The translations under genes were made by a program, and so were the position numbers. From contig NC_083869.1 in the NCBI RefSeq assembly GCF_032452875.1, positions 123,572,001 through 123,636,000 of the forward strand: DNA of 64,000 bases, read 5' to 3'. Origin of the DNA: Bos javanicus (Eukaryota > Chordata > Mammalia > Artiodactyla > Bovidae). This document shows positions 44,641 through 55,109 of this stretch, in pieces (within the stretch, counting starts at the first letter, position 1; each line of letters begins with the position of its first letter). The notes below the pieces were generated by a model, which had not been told where the DNA came from, searched no databases, and saw nothing but the letters and a program-made list of their open reading frames with translations.

Positions 44641-45895
44641 ACACACTCATATGGACACATGGTACATCTGTCATTCTATATCCAGTGAAAAATGACTTTG
44701 AAAACATAATACTATTTACAATAGCCCCAAGAAAAATGCAATGTTAGGTATACATCTAATAAAATATGTATGGTATCTGTATGCTGAAAACCACAAAACA
44801 CTGTTGAAAGAAATAAAAAATGACCTAAATAAATGAAAAGAAACCACATTCATGTCTCTGAAGAGTCAACAGAGAGGTCTATATATCTCCAAAAAGGTCT
44901 ATTGACTTAATATAAGCCAATCAAAATTCAAGCAGAATTTTCTCGCATATATAGTAAAGCTGATTCTAAAATTTATAAGGAAAAAAGGAAATGAATGGAT
45001 AAACAATTTTTAAAAGAAAAGAACAAAGTTGGAGGAATCACACACGTTAGTTTTAAGATTAACTATTAAGCTACAGTAACCAAAACAAGAGCCTCTTGAT
45101 GAGGGTGAAAGAGGAGAGTGAAACAGGTGGCTTAAAATCCAACATTCAAAAAAATGAAGATCATGGCATCTGATCCCATCACTTCAAGGCAAGTAGATGG
45201 GGAAGAAGTGGAAACAGTGACAGATTTTATTTTCTTGGGCTCCAGAATCACTGTAGATGGTGACTGCAGCCACAAAATCAAAAGATGCTTGCTCCTTGGA
45301 AGAAAAACTATGACAAACCTAGACAGCATATTAAAAACCAGAGACACCACTTTGACTATACAGTCAAAGCTCTGGTTTTTCCAGTAGTCATGTATGGATG
45401 TGAGTGTTGGACCATAAAGAACACTGAACACCAAAGAATTGATGCTTTCAGACTGTGGTGCTGGAGAAGACTTTGGAGAATCCCTTAGACTGCAAAGAGA
45501 TCAAACCAGTCAATCCTAAAGAAAATCAACCCTGAATATTCACTGGAAGGATGATTCAAAATAGATACATGTCATAGTTAAATATAGAAAACACAAAACC
45601 ACAAAAATTTTTAGGATAAAATACCCATGACCTGCATTAAGATGAAGATTTCTTACAAATGACACCAAATCATAATCCATAAAAGAAAAAAATGATAACT
45701 TGTAGGTCATCCAAATTTAAAACTTTTGTTCTGAAGAAACACACTGTCAAGATCATGAAAAGACAAGCTACAGAATGAAAGAAAATATATACAAACAGCA
45801 CTTTCAACAAAGGATTTGTGTGCAGGATATAAAATGAACTCTCAAAACTCAAAAACAAAAAAGCAAACGACCCAATTAAGATAAAGGCAAGGACA
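44641..45895 (+). mobile_element. L1 ORF2 fragment, split by BovB
   Basis: Sense L1 RT C-terminal blocks: 'aaccacaaaacactgttgaa', 'gaacaaagttggaggaatca', and right of the BovB 'ggatttgtgtgcaggatata', 'gaactctcaaaactcaaaaa'. About 250 bp of the usual L1 sequence seems to be missing where the BovB sits. Confidence 0.65.
45091..45553 (+). mobile_element. BovB fragment lacking its 3' end
   Basis: Sense BovB from 'gcctcttgatgag' to 'cactggaagg'. Unlike every other copy here it stops before the 3' tail, so a deletion must have removed the tail together with flanking L1. Frames are interrupted. Confidence 0.88.
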
Positions 45896-46056
45896 GTAGC
45901 AGAGAGTTAGATATACAGATCAATGGAACAGAGCAGAAAACCCAGAAATAGATCCACAGAACTTTGCCAACTGATTTTTGACAGTCAAAAAGCAATTCAG
46001 TGGAAGAAAACAGCCTTTCCAACAAATGGTGCTGGAGCAGTTGAACTTACACAGTC

Positions 46057-46072
46057 CAAAAAAAAAAAAAAA
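46057..46072 (+). repeat. A16 tract within L1
   Basis: Homopolymer A run inside the decayed L1 ORF2 segment. Confidence 0.75.
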
Positions 46073-46488
46073 ACACTTCATCCTAAGCTTCACACCTTAA
46101 ATAAAAAATAACTCAACTGTGGATCATGGACTTACATGTAAAATGGACTTACAAATAAAATGTAGAACTGTACATTTTTAGAAAACAACATAGGAGAAAA
46201 ACTTTGAGATCTAGGGTTAGGCAAAGAGTTCATAGACTTGAAACAAAATGCAAAATCTATAGAAGGGAAAATTGATAGATTGGATTTCATCAAAATTAAA
46301 AACTTTTGCCCTTCAAAATACTTCATTAGAAGGATAAAAAGAAAAACTGCAGGTAGGAGAAAATATTTGCAAAGCACATATCCAACAAAGGACTAGTGTC
46401 TAGAATATATAAAGAACTCTCAAAACTCAACAGCAAAACAATCAAATTAGAAAATCAGCAAAAGAAAGAGAGGTTTTGCCAAAGAGCA

Positions 46489-46780
46489 TGCTGCTGCTGC
46501 TGCTGCTGCTAAGTCGCTTCAGGTGTCCGAATCTGTGCGACCCCGTGCGACCCCGTAGACAGCAGCCCACCAGGCTCCCCCATCTCTGGGACTCTCCAGG
46601 CAAGAACACTGGAGTGGGTTGCCATTTCCTTCTCCAGTGCATGAAAGTGAAAAGTCAAAGTGAAGTCGCTCAGTCGTGTCAGACTCCTAGTGACCCCATG
46701 GACTGCAGCCTACCAGGCTCCTCTGTCCATGGGATTTGCCAGGCAAGAGTACTGGAGTGGGTTGCCATTGCCTTCTCCAA
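46489..46780 (-). mobile_element. Dimeric BOV-A2 SINE, 10-bp TSD
   Basis: Antisense dimer beginning with the inverted tail (TGC/GCT)n. The perfect repeat 'ccaaagagca' at 46479-46488 and 46781-46790 marks the target site in L1. 'cgaccccgtg' is locally duplicated in the left monomer. Confidence 0.97.
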
Positions 46781-46925
46781 CCAAAGAGCATAGATGGTGG
46801 CAAATCAGCACATAGAAAGATGCTTGACGTGATTAGCCAGTAGAAGTATACGTCAAAATCACAGTGAAATAGCACCATGTACCAGTTAAATGGCTAAACC
46901 AATTGCTAGCAAAAAATCAGATCAG

Positions 46926-46950
46926 CCTAACTCTAACCCTAACCCTAACC
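46926..46950 (-). repeat. Short interstitial telomere-like repeat
   Basis: Four tandem CCTAAC units with one mismatch (TTAGGG read on the minus strand) sit inside L1, at a point where a large part of the expected L1 ORF2 is missing. Confidence 0.7.
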
Positions 46951-47070
46951 ATAATTCAAAAAGACACATGTGCCCCAATGTTCATTGCAGCACTATGAGC
47001 ATAGCCAGGACATGGAAGCAACATAAATGTCCATCAACAGATGAATGGATAAAGATGTATTACATACATA

Positions 47071-47279
47071 TGGGCTTCCCTGGTGACTCAGAGGTTAAAG
47101 CGTCTGCCTGCAATGCGGGAGACCTGGGTTCGATCCCTGGGTTGGGAAGATCCCCTGAAGAAGGAAATGGCAACCCACTCCAGTATTCTTGCCTGGAGAA
47201 TCCCATGGGTAGAGGAGCTTGGTGGGCTACAGTCCATGGGGTCACAAAGAGTTGGACACGACTGAGCAACTTCACTTTC
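47071..47279 (+). mobile_element. Bov-tA SINE with intact Pol III boxes, 9-bp TSD
   Basis: Full-length, little-diverged sense copy. The B-box 'gggttcgatcc' is intact and the A-box region is readable. The TSD 'acatacata' lies at 47062-47070 and 47280-47288. Removing it restores a continuous L1 sequence. Confidence 0.97.
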
Positions 47280-47775
47280 ACATACATACAATGGAATACT
47301 ACTCAGCCATAAAAAGGAAAAAACTGAGCCATTTGTAGTGATATTGATGAACCTAGGGCTTGTCATACAGAGTGATATAAGCCAGGAAGAGAAAAGCACC
47401 TATCATATACTAATGCATGTATATGTAATCTAGAAAAATGGTACCTATGAACTTTTTTGCAGGGCAGGAATAGAGTTGCAGACACAGAGAACAGATTTGT
47501 GGGCACAAAGTGGGAAGGAGAGGGTGGGACAAATTGAGAGAGTGGCATTGACATATTCACATACCTTATGTAAACTGGATAGCTAGGGGGAAGCTGCTCC
47601 GTATCACCACGAGTCCTGCCCAGTGCTCTGTGATGGCCTGAAGGCTGGGGAGCGGATGGGTGGGAGGGAGGCCCAAGACAGAGGTGCACATGTATACATA
47701 GAGCTGACTCATTGTTGTTCAGTAGAAACTAGTGCAACACTGTGGAGCAAGTATACTCCAATTATAATAAATAAA

Positions 47776-47899
47776 TATAAATAGCTTTAGAAAAATAGGA
47801 TTCAGTATAACAAAGTGATATTGTATATAAACTTCCAGCAAAGCACTCAGCACACAGTGGCCGCGCAATAAATGTTGGTTATTTGGGGGGAAAAAAAGA
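47776..47899. other. AT-rich spacer with an MIR/L2-like end
   Basis: 'agcactcagcacacagtggc' and 'gcaataaatgttgg' look like a MIR/L2 3' end at 47835-47880. Confidence 0.45.
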
Positions 47900-48008
47900 C
47901 CAGTAAGATAACAACACACACCTAAGAGAATGGCTCAAATAAAATACCAGTTTCCAGCAAGGAAGCAGATCAACCGGAACTTGGCACATTGTACACACAA
48001 AATAGGAT
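47900..48008 (+). mobile_element. L1 ORF2 fragment
   Basis: 'acacctaagagaatggctca' and 'gcaaggaagcagatcaaccg' match the L1 block just upstream of the one at 46791, so this is a separate copy. Confidence 0.55.
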
Positions 48009-48021
48009 GCGTGTGTGTGTG

Positions 48022-48180
48022 TGCTACGTCCCTTCAGTCGTGTCTGACTCTGCGATTCTACAGGCATGAATACAGGAGTGGCTTGCCATCCCCTCCTCCA
48101 GGGAATCTTCCCAAACCAGGGATCGAACCCACATCTCCTGCACCTCCTGCATTGGCAGGCAGCTTCTTTACCACTCAGGT
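48022..48180 (-). mobile_element. Bov-tA SINE, partial
   Basis: Antisense copy beside a (GT)n run (48010-48023). A middle part is deleted. 'gatcgaacccacatctcctg' is the inverted B-box region, with a small duplication of 'cacctcctgca'. Confidence 0.9.
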
Positions 48181-48204
48181 ACTTATAAAATTAATCATAT
48201 ACTT

Positions 48205-48500
48205 CTATGTATTAGTCAAAATTCTCTAGAGAAACAACACTAATAGAATATCTATAGCTATATAGAAAGAAATTTACTTTGGGGGTTTATCTCATGCAAT
48301 TATGGAGGCTCAGATGGCCCACAACCCACCATCTTTAAGCTGGAGGCCCAGGAAAACCAATAATGTAGTTCTTGTACAAACCCAAAGGCCTGAGCTCCAG
48401 GAGGATGGATATAATATAACCCAATATAACCTTCTAATATAACCCAAAGGCCTGAAAACAAGGAGCGCCAATGTCCAAGGGCAAGAACAACAAATATAAG
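48205..48500. mobile_element. Ancient mammal-wide repeat
   Basis: 'aaattctctagagaaacaac', 'catgcaattatggaggctca' and a repeated 'aacccaaaggcctga' are landmarks of a common old repeat that I recall as the 3' region of an L1M-class element. Confidence 0.45.
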
Positions 48501-49211
48501 CAAGGGATTGGAAAGAAAGAAGTAAAACTTTTTATTCATAAATGTCATGACTGCCAATGTAGAAAATCAAATGAAATTTACAATAAAAGCTACTGGAGCA
48601 AATAAGTAAACTTAGGAAGGTTGTAAAATAGAAGATCTATATGTGAAAATCAATTGTGTTTCTGTATAGTAGCAATGAAAATCAGAAATAAAAACTTTAA
48701 AATGCTATTTACAATAGCATCAAAAATATGAAATACTTAGGGATAAAGCTGACAAAAGATGTGCTCAATGCAAACTCTGAAAATTCCAAAACATTGTTGA
48801 GAGAAATTGAAAAGGACTTAAACAAATGGAGAAAATCTCCGTATTCTTGGTTGAAAAATGACAGTTCTCCCCAAACTGATGAATAGATTCAATGCAATAA
48901 CAAGAAAACTCCTAATAGTCCTTTTTTATAGAAAATGATGAATTGATTCTAAAAATCATATGGATATGCAAAGAACCTAGAATGACCCAAAAGTAGAAAG
49001 AAATTGTAGGACTAACACTACCTAATTCCAAGATTTATTGTAAGGCTAGAGTAATTAAAATAGTGTGGTGTTGGTAAAGGTAGATAAATGTATCAGTGCA
49101 ACAAAAGTCTTAGAAACAGACCCATACATACAGCAACTGATTTTTGACAAGAGTGCAAAGGCTATTCAGTGTAAAGAGGATAGTCTTTTCAACAATTGAA
49201 TGCTGGTGTGC

Positions 49212-49227
49212 AAAAAAAAAAAAAAAA
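49212..49227 (+). repeat. A16 tract within L1M
   Basis: Homopolymer A run inside ORF2-derived sequence. Confidence 0.75.
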
Positions 49228-50110
49228 GAATCTCAAATTATACCTTGCACTATATATAAAAACTAGCTCTAGATCTATAAAAAGTTCTATTAGAAGCTTA
49301 AAAGAAAATATTTATCACCTTGAGTTAAGCAAAGATTTCTTAGATATGACACCAAGAGTGCATCCTTAAAACAAGAAATTCGCAGATTGGACATTTAAAA
49401 CACAAATAAAAACACAAGCCACAAACTACAAGAAAAGAGCTGCAAACTATATATTTAATAAAAGACTTATATTCAAAATATATAAAAATTCTTGAAAATT
49501 AATAATAAAAGAAGCAATAACTTAATTTAAAAAAATGACCAAAGATTTGAACAGAAACCTCATCTAAAAAGAAAAAAATAGAGATGGTGAATAAGCAAAT
49601 GAAAAAAATGTTCAATTGCATTTCCTTGACATCGCTGTCATTAGACAGCAAGGAAATGCAAATTAAAATCTTAATAGGTCACTACATGTCCATTAGAATG
49701 ACTGAAATTAAAAACACCATACCAAGGGTTGGTGAGGATGAGGAGCAACTTACATGCTAATGCCATACCCTTCAGTAAATGGTATGTTACTTCTTAAAAA
49801 CTTAAACATATACCTACCATATGACCTACCTTATGATTTCTCTTAAGTATTTGTCTCAGAAAAAGCATATATCCATGCAAAGGCTTGTGCACAAATGTTC
49901 ACAGCAGTTTTATTTGTAACAGCCAAGAACTGGAAACAACTCAAATGTCCGTTAACAGGTAAAGCAATAAATAACTTGGTGGCTATCCATGCAATGGAAT
50001 ACCATTCAACATTAAAAACAGATGAACTACTGAAACATACAACAACATAGATGAATCTCAAAATAACTATGCTGAGTACACAGACTATATGATTCCACTG
50101 ATACAAAATG

Positions 50111-51216
50111 TTATTATTGTTGTTCAGTCGCTCAGTCATGTCCGACTCTTTGCGACCCCATGAACTGCAACATGCCAACCTTTCCTGTACTTCACGATCT
50201 CCTGGAGTTTGCTCAAACTCATGTCTATTGAGTCGGTGATGCCATCCAACCATCTCATCCTCTGTCACTCCCTTCTCCTCTTGCCCTCCATCTTTCCCAG
50301 CATCAGGGTCTTTTCCAATGAGTCAGCTCTTTGCATCAGGTGGCCAAAGTATTGGAGTTCGGTTTCAGCATCAGTCCTTCCAGTGAATATTCAGGGTTGA
50401 TTTTCTTTAGAATTGACTGGCTTGATCTCTTTGCAGTCCAGGGGACTCTCAAGAGTTTTCTCCAGCACCACAGTTTGAAAGCATCAATTCTTTGGTGTTC
50501 AGTGTTCTTTATGGTCCAACTCTCCCATCCATACATGACTACTGGAAAAACCATAGCTTTGACTACACAGACCTTTATCAGCAAAGCAATGTCTCTGCTT
50601 TTTAATACACTGTCTAGGTTTGTTATAGTTTTTCTTTCAAGGAGCAAGCATCTTTAATTTCATGGCTGTAGTCACCATCTGCAGTGATTTTGGAACCTAA
50701 GAAAATAATATCTGTCACAGTTTCCACTTTTTCTCCTTCTATTTGCCATGAAGTGATAGGACTGGATGCCATGATCTTAGTTTTTTGAATGTTGAGTTTT
50801 AAGCCAGCTTTTTCACTCTCCTCTCTCACCTTCATCAAGAGGCTCTTTAGTTCCTCTTTGTTTTCTGCCATTAGGGTGGTATCATCTGCATATCTGAAGC
50901 TATTAACATTTCTCTGGGCATTCTTGATTGCAGCTTGTGATGCATCCAACCCTGCATTTTACATGATGTACTCTGCATATAAGTTAAATAACCAGGTGAC
51001 AATATACAACCTTGATGTACTCCTTTCCCAATTTGGAACCAGTACTTTGTTACAGTCAGGTTCTAACTGTTGCTTCTTGACCTGCATACAGGTTTTTCAG
51101 GAGGCAGGTAAGATGGTCTGGTATTTCCATCTTTTGAAGAATTTTCCACAGTTTGTTGTGATCCACACAGTCAAAGGCGTTAGCATAGTCAATGAAGCAG
51201 ATGTTTTTCTGGAATT
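50111..51216 (-). mobile_element. BovB LINE fragment inside L1M
   Basis: About 1.1 kb antisense, from a 'ttattattgttgttcag' tail to the start of the RT domain ('aatgaagcagatgtttttct'). The catalytic 'YADD' region is readable on the minus strand (peptide 'NSFRYADDTTLMAENKEE'). Several frame breaks. It has the older marker ('gaatattcagggttg'). Confidence 0.92.
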
Positions 51217-51385
51217 CTATAGTGACAGCAAGCAGATCAGCAGAGGAAGCTATAGCGAGGGTGGGATGCTGGGCTGACCAGGGGGGCAGGAGGAAAGTTA
51301 AAGATTTGGGTTTGTTCACTATCATGACTGTGGGGTATACCTATGGGTGTATACCTATGTCAAACTCATCAAACTGCACACTTCA

Positions 51386-51990
51386 GTAGAGGCGTTTTTT
51401 TACTTACTTCATCCTGTATGACAGACTCTGGGTCCATCCTCATCTCTACAAATGACCCAGTTTTGTTACTTTAGTGACTGAGTAATATCCTGTTGCGTAC
51501 ATGTACCACACACTCTTCACCCACTCATTGGTCGATGGACATTTAGTGTCCTTCCACGCCCTGGCTATTGTGAACAGTGCGGCTCTGAACATTGGGAGGC
51601 ATGTATCCTTTTGAATTGCGGTTTTCTCAGGGTACATGCCCAGTAGTGCACTTGATAGCTAATAAGAAGCTGCTGTATAGCACAGGGAGCTCAGCTTGGT
51701 GCTCTGTGATCATCTGGATGGATGGGTTGGGGGGCGCAGGGAACAAGGTCTAAGAGGGAGGAGATATATGTATACATATAGTTGATTCTGGAGAAGGAAA
51801 TGGCAGCCCACTCCTGTATTCTTGCCTGGGAAATCCCATGGACAGAGGAACCTGGTGGGCTACAGTCCATGGGGTCCCAAAGAGTCAGACACGACTGAAG
51901 TGACTAAGCAAGTGACTAAGAGCTGATTCACTTCACTGTACAGCAAAAACTAACAGAGCATTGTAAAGTAAGTATACCCCAGTAAAAAAA
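51386..51990 (+). mobile_element. Younger L1 with 5' inversion
   Basis: 51386-51650 is antisense L1 ORF2 end (minus-strand peptide 'AWKDTKCPSTNEWVKSVWYM'). 51651-51990 is sense L1 3' UTR ('ctgctgtatagcacagggag') with an A-rich end. The two parts are adjacent within L1 but in opposite orientation, as in twin priming. A SINE sits at 51788. Confidence 0.8.
51788..51920 (+). mobile_element. Bov-A monomer SINE, ~8-bp TSD
   Basis: A single sense monomer inserted in the L1 3' UTR. Flanks are 'agttgatt' (51780-51787) and 'agctgatt' (51921-51928), a TSD with one mismatch. It has a local duplication 'gtgactaag' at its end. Confidence 0.9.
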
Positions 51991-52045
51991 GGGAAGTTTA
52001 TTGCATGTCATTATACTGCAATAAAGTTGTTAAAATACATTAATA

Positions 52046-52996
52046 AAAGTGGAAAGGGGTAAAATATCTCCAGCCATCAGCTATCTTCTATGAGTCGGTC
52101 GTGCTGTTCTATGCTCTTCTTCGGGCCTGGGGCCTCCTGGCTGGCATACGGGCCATCACTGGCTCAGCATGGGGACAAGGACACCCAGCCTCCTCCAGCT
52201 CTCATGCCGGGAAGATCACCTGAAGTTCCACAGGTGTGATTATGAAGAGGGCAGGGGAAATGAGACAGGCCAAGGCAGTCCCCGCCCCCCATCCCCTGGG
52301 GATACAGGAGCCTCAGGGAACAGGCTGGGGTGGGTGACAAGTGCCCTCTCACTACTCACTCATGCCCTATAATTTAATAAAATTTGGACATTTTTCCAGC
52401 TGAGTGGCAGCCAGGCCACAGGCAGCATGAAATCAGGCAGACAAAAGCTGGAGCTAAGGGCACCGAGATTTTGGCTCCCTGTCACTCTGCCGCCAGCTCT
52501 GCCAGAGCCCGGCTGACACGACAGTGAAGAGTGAGAGTGAAAAGGAGAACAAAAGCAGAGGCTAAGAAGTCCATGGAATTGTCCCTTCTTGGAGACTCAC
52601 GTGGTGCTGCTGACTCAGGAAGCCCCTTCGCAGGAGGGGCTTCGGGGAGACCCCATCCAGCTGCATGGAGGCCACTGCAGTGGATTCTGAGCACCTACTG
52701 TGTGCCAGGCCAGCATGGGCCCCAGGGATGCAGCAGCGACAGGACAGGCAGGGTCTCATCCACGGACACCATCAGGACGATGGTGATAGTACATTCATGA
52801 TCCCTTGTGCTCTCTGCGCCAGCTCTGTGCTCTCAGGCTCCACTCCTGCAGTGCCCACCCAGGGGATGCCTGGCAACATCCAGAGACCTTTCTGGTTGCC
52901 ACACCTGGGTGAGGTAGGAATAGCTACTGGCATTGTGGGTAGAATCCAGGGATGTTCTTACATACCCTATAATAGGAAAACCCATGGACAACAGGA
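52046..52996. other. Unique GC-rich DNA, no gene seen
   Basis: Open frames on both strands around 52480-52800. 'agcacctactgtgtgccagg' at 52690 is a MIR/L2-type landmark. No domains. Confidence 0.4.
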
Positions 52997-53193
52997 GGCT
53001 TCCCTGGAGGCTCAGATGGTAAAGAATCTGCCAGCAATGGGGACCCAGATTCAATCACTGGGTCAAGAAGATCCCCTAGAGAAGGGAAAGGGTACCTGCT
53101 CCAGTATTCTTGCCTGGAGAATTCCATGCATAGAGGAACCTGGCAGGCTACACTCAAAGGGGTGGTTAAGAGTCGGACACGACAGAGCAACTA
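52997..53193 (+). mobile_element. Bov-tA SINE
   Basis: Sense copy with a mutated B-box ('agattcaatcac') and a body typical of the family. The flanks 'acaggag'/'acaggac' may be an eroded TSD. Confidence 0.92.
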
Positions 53194-53264
53194 ACTACAG
53201 GACGATAAGAAATGATCTGGCCCGAATGGGGATAGGGCCAAAGTTGAGGACCCCAGCTCTACAT

Positions 53265-53435
53265 TCATTTCTCATTTAAACCTCACTGTTGCCCTGTAAG
53301 TAGGAGTATCATCATTCCCACTTTACAGAAAAGGAAACTGAGACCCACTGAGACTTCAGTCGCTCAGTGTACCCACCTATGAAAAGGCAGAATAGGATCT
53401 GAACCAGGTCTGTCTGTGTCCAGAGTCTACACAGC
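53265..53435 (-). mobile_element. MIR SINE
   Basis: 'catttaaacctcactgttgc', 'cattcccactttacagaaaa', 'gatctgaaccaggtctgtct' in antisense MIR order. Confidence 0.7.
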
Positions 53436-53649
53436 GCAGACCATACAGAACCCTCTAGGAACCCAGGAATCAAGTTCACGTCCCACTGGAGCCCAGTGGA
53501 GCACTGGGTGAGTCATTAGAACTCTCCAAACTGGGAGCACTTTAGTTTGAAAGCTGGGCTCATAAACCATGGCCTGGGTGAGCGTGGGGTATGTGAGAAG
53601 CCTCCCACCTCGTGAAAATGTTGGGGAAACAGGGACTCTTACATGTGCT

Positions 53650-53770
53650 CACTTATTTACCAAGTAGTCCTTGGGAGTCTATTATGTGCCTGACTGCACT
53701 GGGCACTCGGAATAAATGGTGAAGGAGACACAGAGGTCCCTGCTCTTGGGGCATTTAGGTTCCCAGAACG
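53650..53770 (+). mobile_element. Ancient L2/MIR-class fragment
   Basis: 'tctattatgtgcctgactgc', 'actgggcactcggaataaat' and 'cagaggtccctgctcttggg' are the same kind of relic as at 39840. Confidence 0.5.
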
Positions 53771-53774
53771 ACCT

Positions 53775-53990
53775 GGAGTCCCATGGGCGGGACTTCAAGC
53801 CCCAGCTTTGCTCTTCACCAGCCACGGACCCCCAGGCACTTTGCACCCGAGAGTCTCCTGCCCTCCCCTGACATGAGACTACCCTTGCTGCCTTCGAGGC
53901 TGTGACTGGAGATCAAATGAGAAAACAAGTATAAAGCTCTCAGCACAGGCCCAGCACATACCAATCGGCCATGAATATTCATTTTTATTA
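53775..53990 (+). mobile_element. MIR SINE
   Basis: 'caagccccagctttgctctt' to 'agatcaaatgagaaaacaag' and 'ctctcagcacaggcccagca' fit sense MIR. Confidence 0.55.
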
Positions 53991-55109
53991 TTAGTGATGA
54001 TTAAATTTAGAACAGCTGCTTGAGTAAAAACATTAAGAAAAAAAATACAGAGGTTGTTACTCCCTTCTCTTTTGAGACTTCTGCTCCCTGTTAGCATTCA
54101 TTCATTTATCCCTTCCTTCTCTCCAGGCACCCCTGGCCTCTGCTGATTGGACCAGGGCTGGAAACTTAACTCAAGCCAGATCAACTGGGCTTGGATTTGA
54201 CCCAAGAGACCCTGACCAGTCCCTACTGGTGGCTAGCCATGGCAGACAGACTCTGCCCACCAGCCATAGGCTACATGGACAAGAAAGAGAGAAGGTGGCC
54301 TTCAGAAGGAGAGCATGGGGCAGGGCTCAGAGGAAGGGTTCTGCTGGTCTCTTTCTTCCCCAGACCCTGCTTCCCTCTCCTTGTCTCTTAGTTCTCCATG
54401 CACCCCACCCCCCACATTTGTATAATCAGGTCCCACTTTGGCCTCCATCCAGCCCGTCTCCTGACCCTTCTGTTTCCCTATAAGCCAATCAGCACCCACC
54501 CCTCACTGCAGCTGCTGCACACCCCTCTGGACCCCATTCCTACATTGTATCTTTTCTCTGGGTCCTGGGCTGGACCCCATGCTTCCCAAGCACCCGGGGT
54601 GGGAAGGACTGGTGGGTCCTCAGCATACTTCCTGGAGGAAGGGGTGAAGGAGGGGCAGAGCCTTGAGGCCACCCACCCAATGGGAAGAGCCAGGACAAGG
54701 GATGGACACACCTGCATTTGGTTCTGGCTCTGCTGCCCTTGTTCTAAGCATCCCACTCCCACCTGCAGTTGGGAGACTGGGTGGAGCCCCACAGGTGGTA
54801 CGGGTAACGTTCCCAACACCCAACAACATCCAGTCACTGCCACCTGTGACCTAAACCTTTTAAAAACAACTTTGTGCTTTAGTCAGAGAATGCAGATCCA
54901 GTCTCAGCTTCCTTTCCCTCCCCCGCCAAACATCTTGCAAATCACCACCCCACGTCCCCATAAGCCATCTGCTCTGGGGACAGCAGGGGATAGCAGAAAA
55001 CAGGAGTCCTTCCCAACAACCTCCCCACCCCCTCCAATTACCAGAGGCTTTGGAAGAAGTGGGCGAGCTGAGGAACAGGTGCTGGGATCCTTGGTTAGCC
55101 ATTAACGTG
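53991..55109. other. Unique C-rich DNA, no gene supported
   Basis: The 235-codon frame at 54398-55105 is Pro/Thr/Ser-rich, open on the opposite strand as well, and without a recognisable domain. 54130-54200 may be an old repeat. Confidence 0.45.

Larger units (their letters stand above)
45896..47775 (+). mobile_element. Ruminant L1, ORF2 end and 3' UTR, with two SINEs inside
   Basis: Sense L1: 'gatcaatggaacagagcaga', 'aatggtgctggagcagttg', 'aatatataaagaactctc', 'gaagcaacataaatgtcc', 'tactactcagccataaaaag', then the bovid-type 3' UTR ('cagggcaggaatagag') and an A-rich end at 47760-47775. ORF2 is broken by stops and by a deletion near 46926. BOV-A2 (46489) and Bov-tA (47071) are inserted in it. 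Confidence 0.8.
48510..52045 (+). mobile_element. Old L1M element (host of three later insertions)
   Basis: Sense L1M from the middle of ORF2 ('gaaattgaaaaggacttaaa', 'gtgtggtgttggtaaagg', 'gcatatatccatgcaaagg') to the 3' UTR. The parts are 48510-50110, 51217-51385 ('aaactcatcaaactgcacac') and 51991-52045 ('ttattgcatg', 'caataaagttgttaaaa'). They are separated by a BovB and a younger L1. All frames are dead. Confidence 0.75.

Noticed and set aside
42365..45895. Endogenous retrovirus
   Set aside because: A-rich coding relics resemble L1/HAL1 blocks; no LTR pair, primer-binding site or gag/pro signature seen.
47071..47145. tRNA-like sequence
   Set aside because: It is the tRNA-derived head of a Bov-tA SINE, followed by SINE body and flanked by a TSD; not a functional tRNA gene.
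54398..55105. 235-codon frame upstream of BovB
   Set aside because: Pro/Ser/Thr-rich low-complexity translation with open opposite strand; no family recognised.
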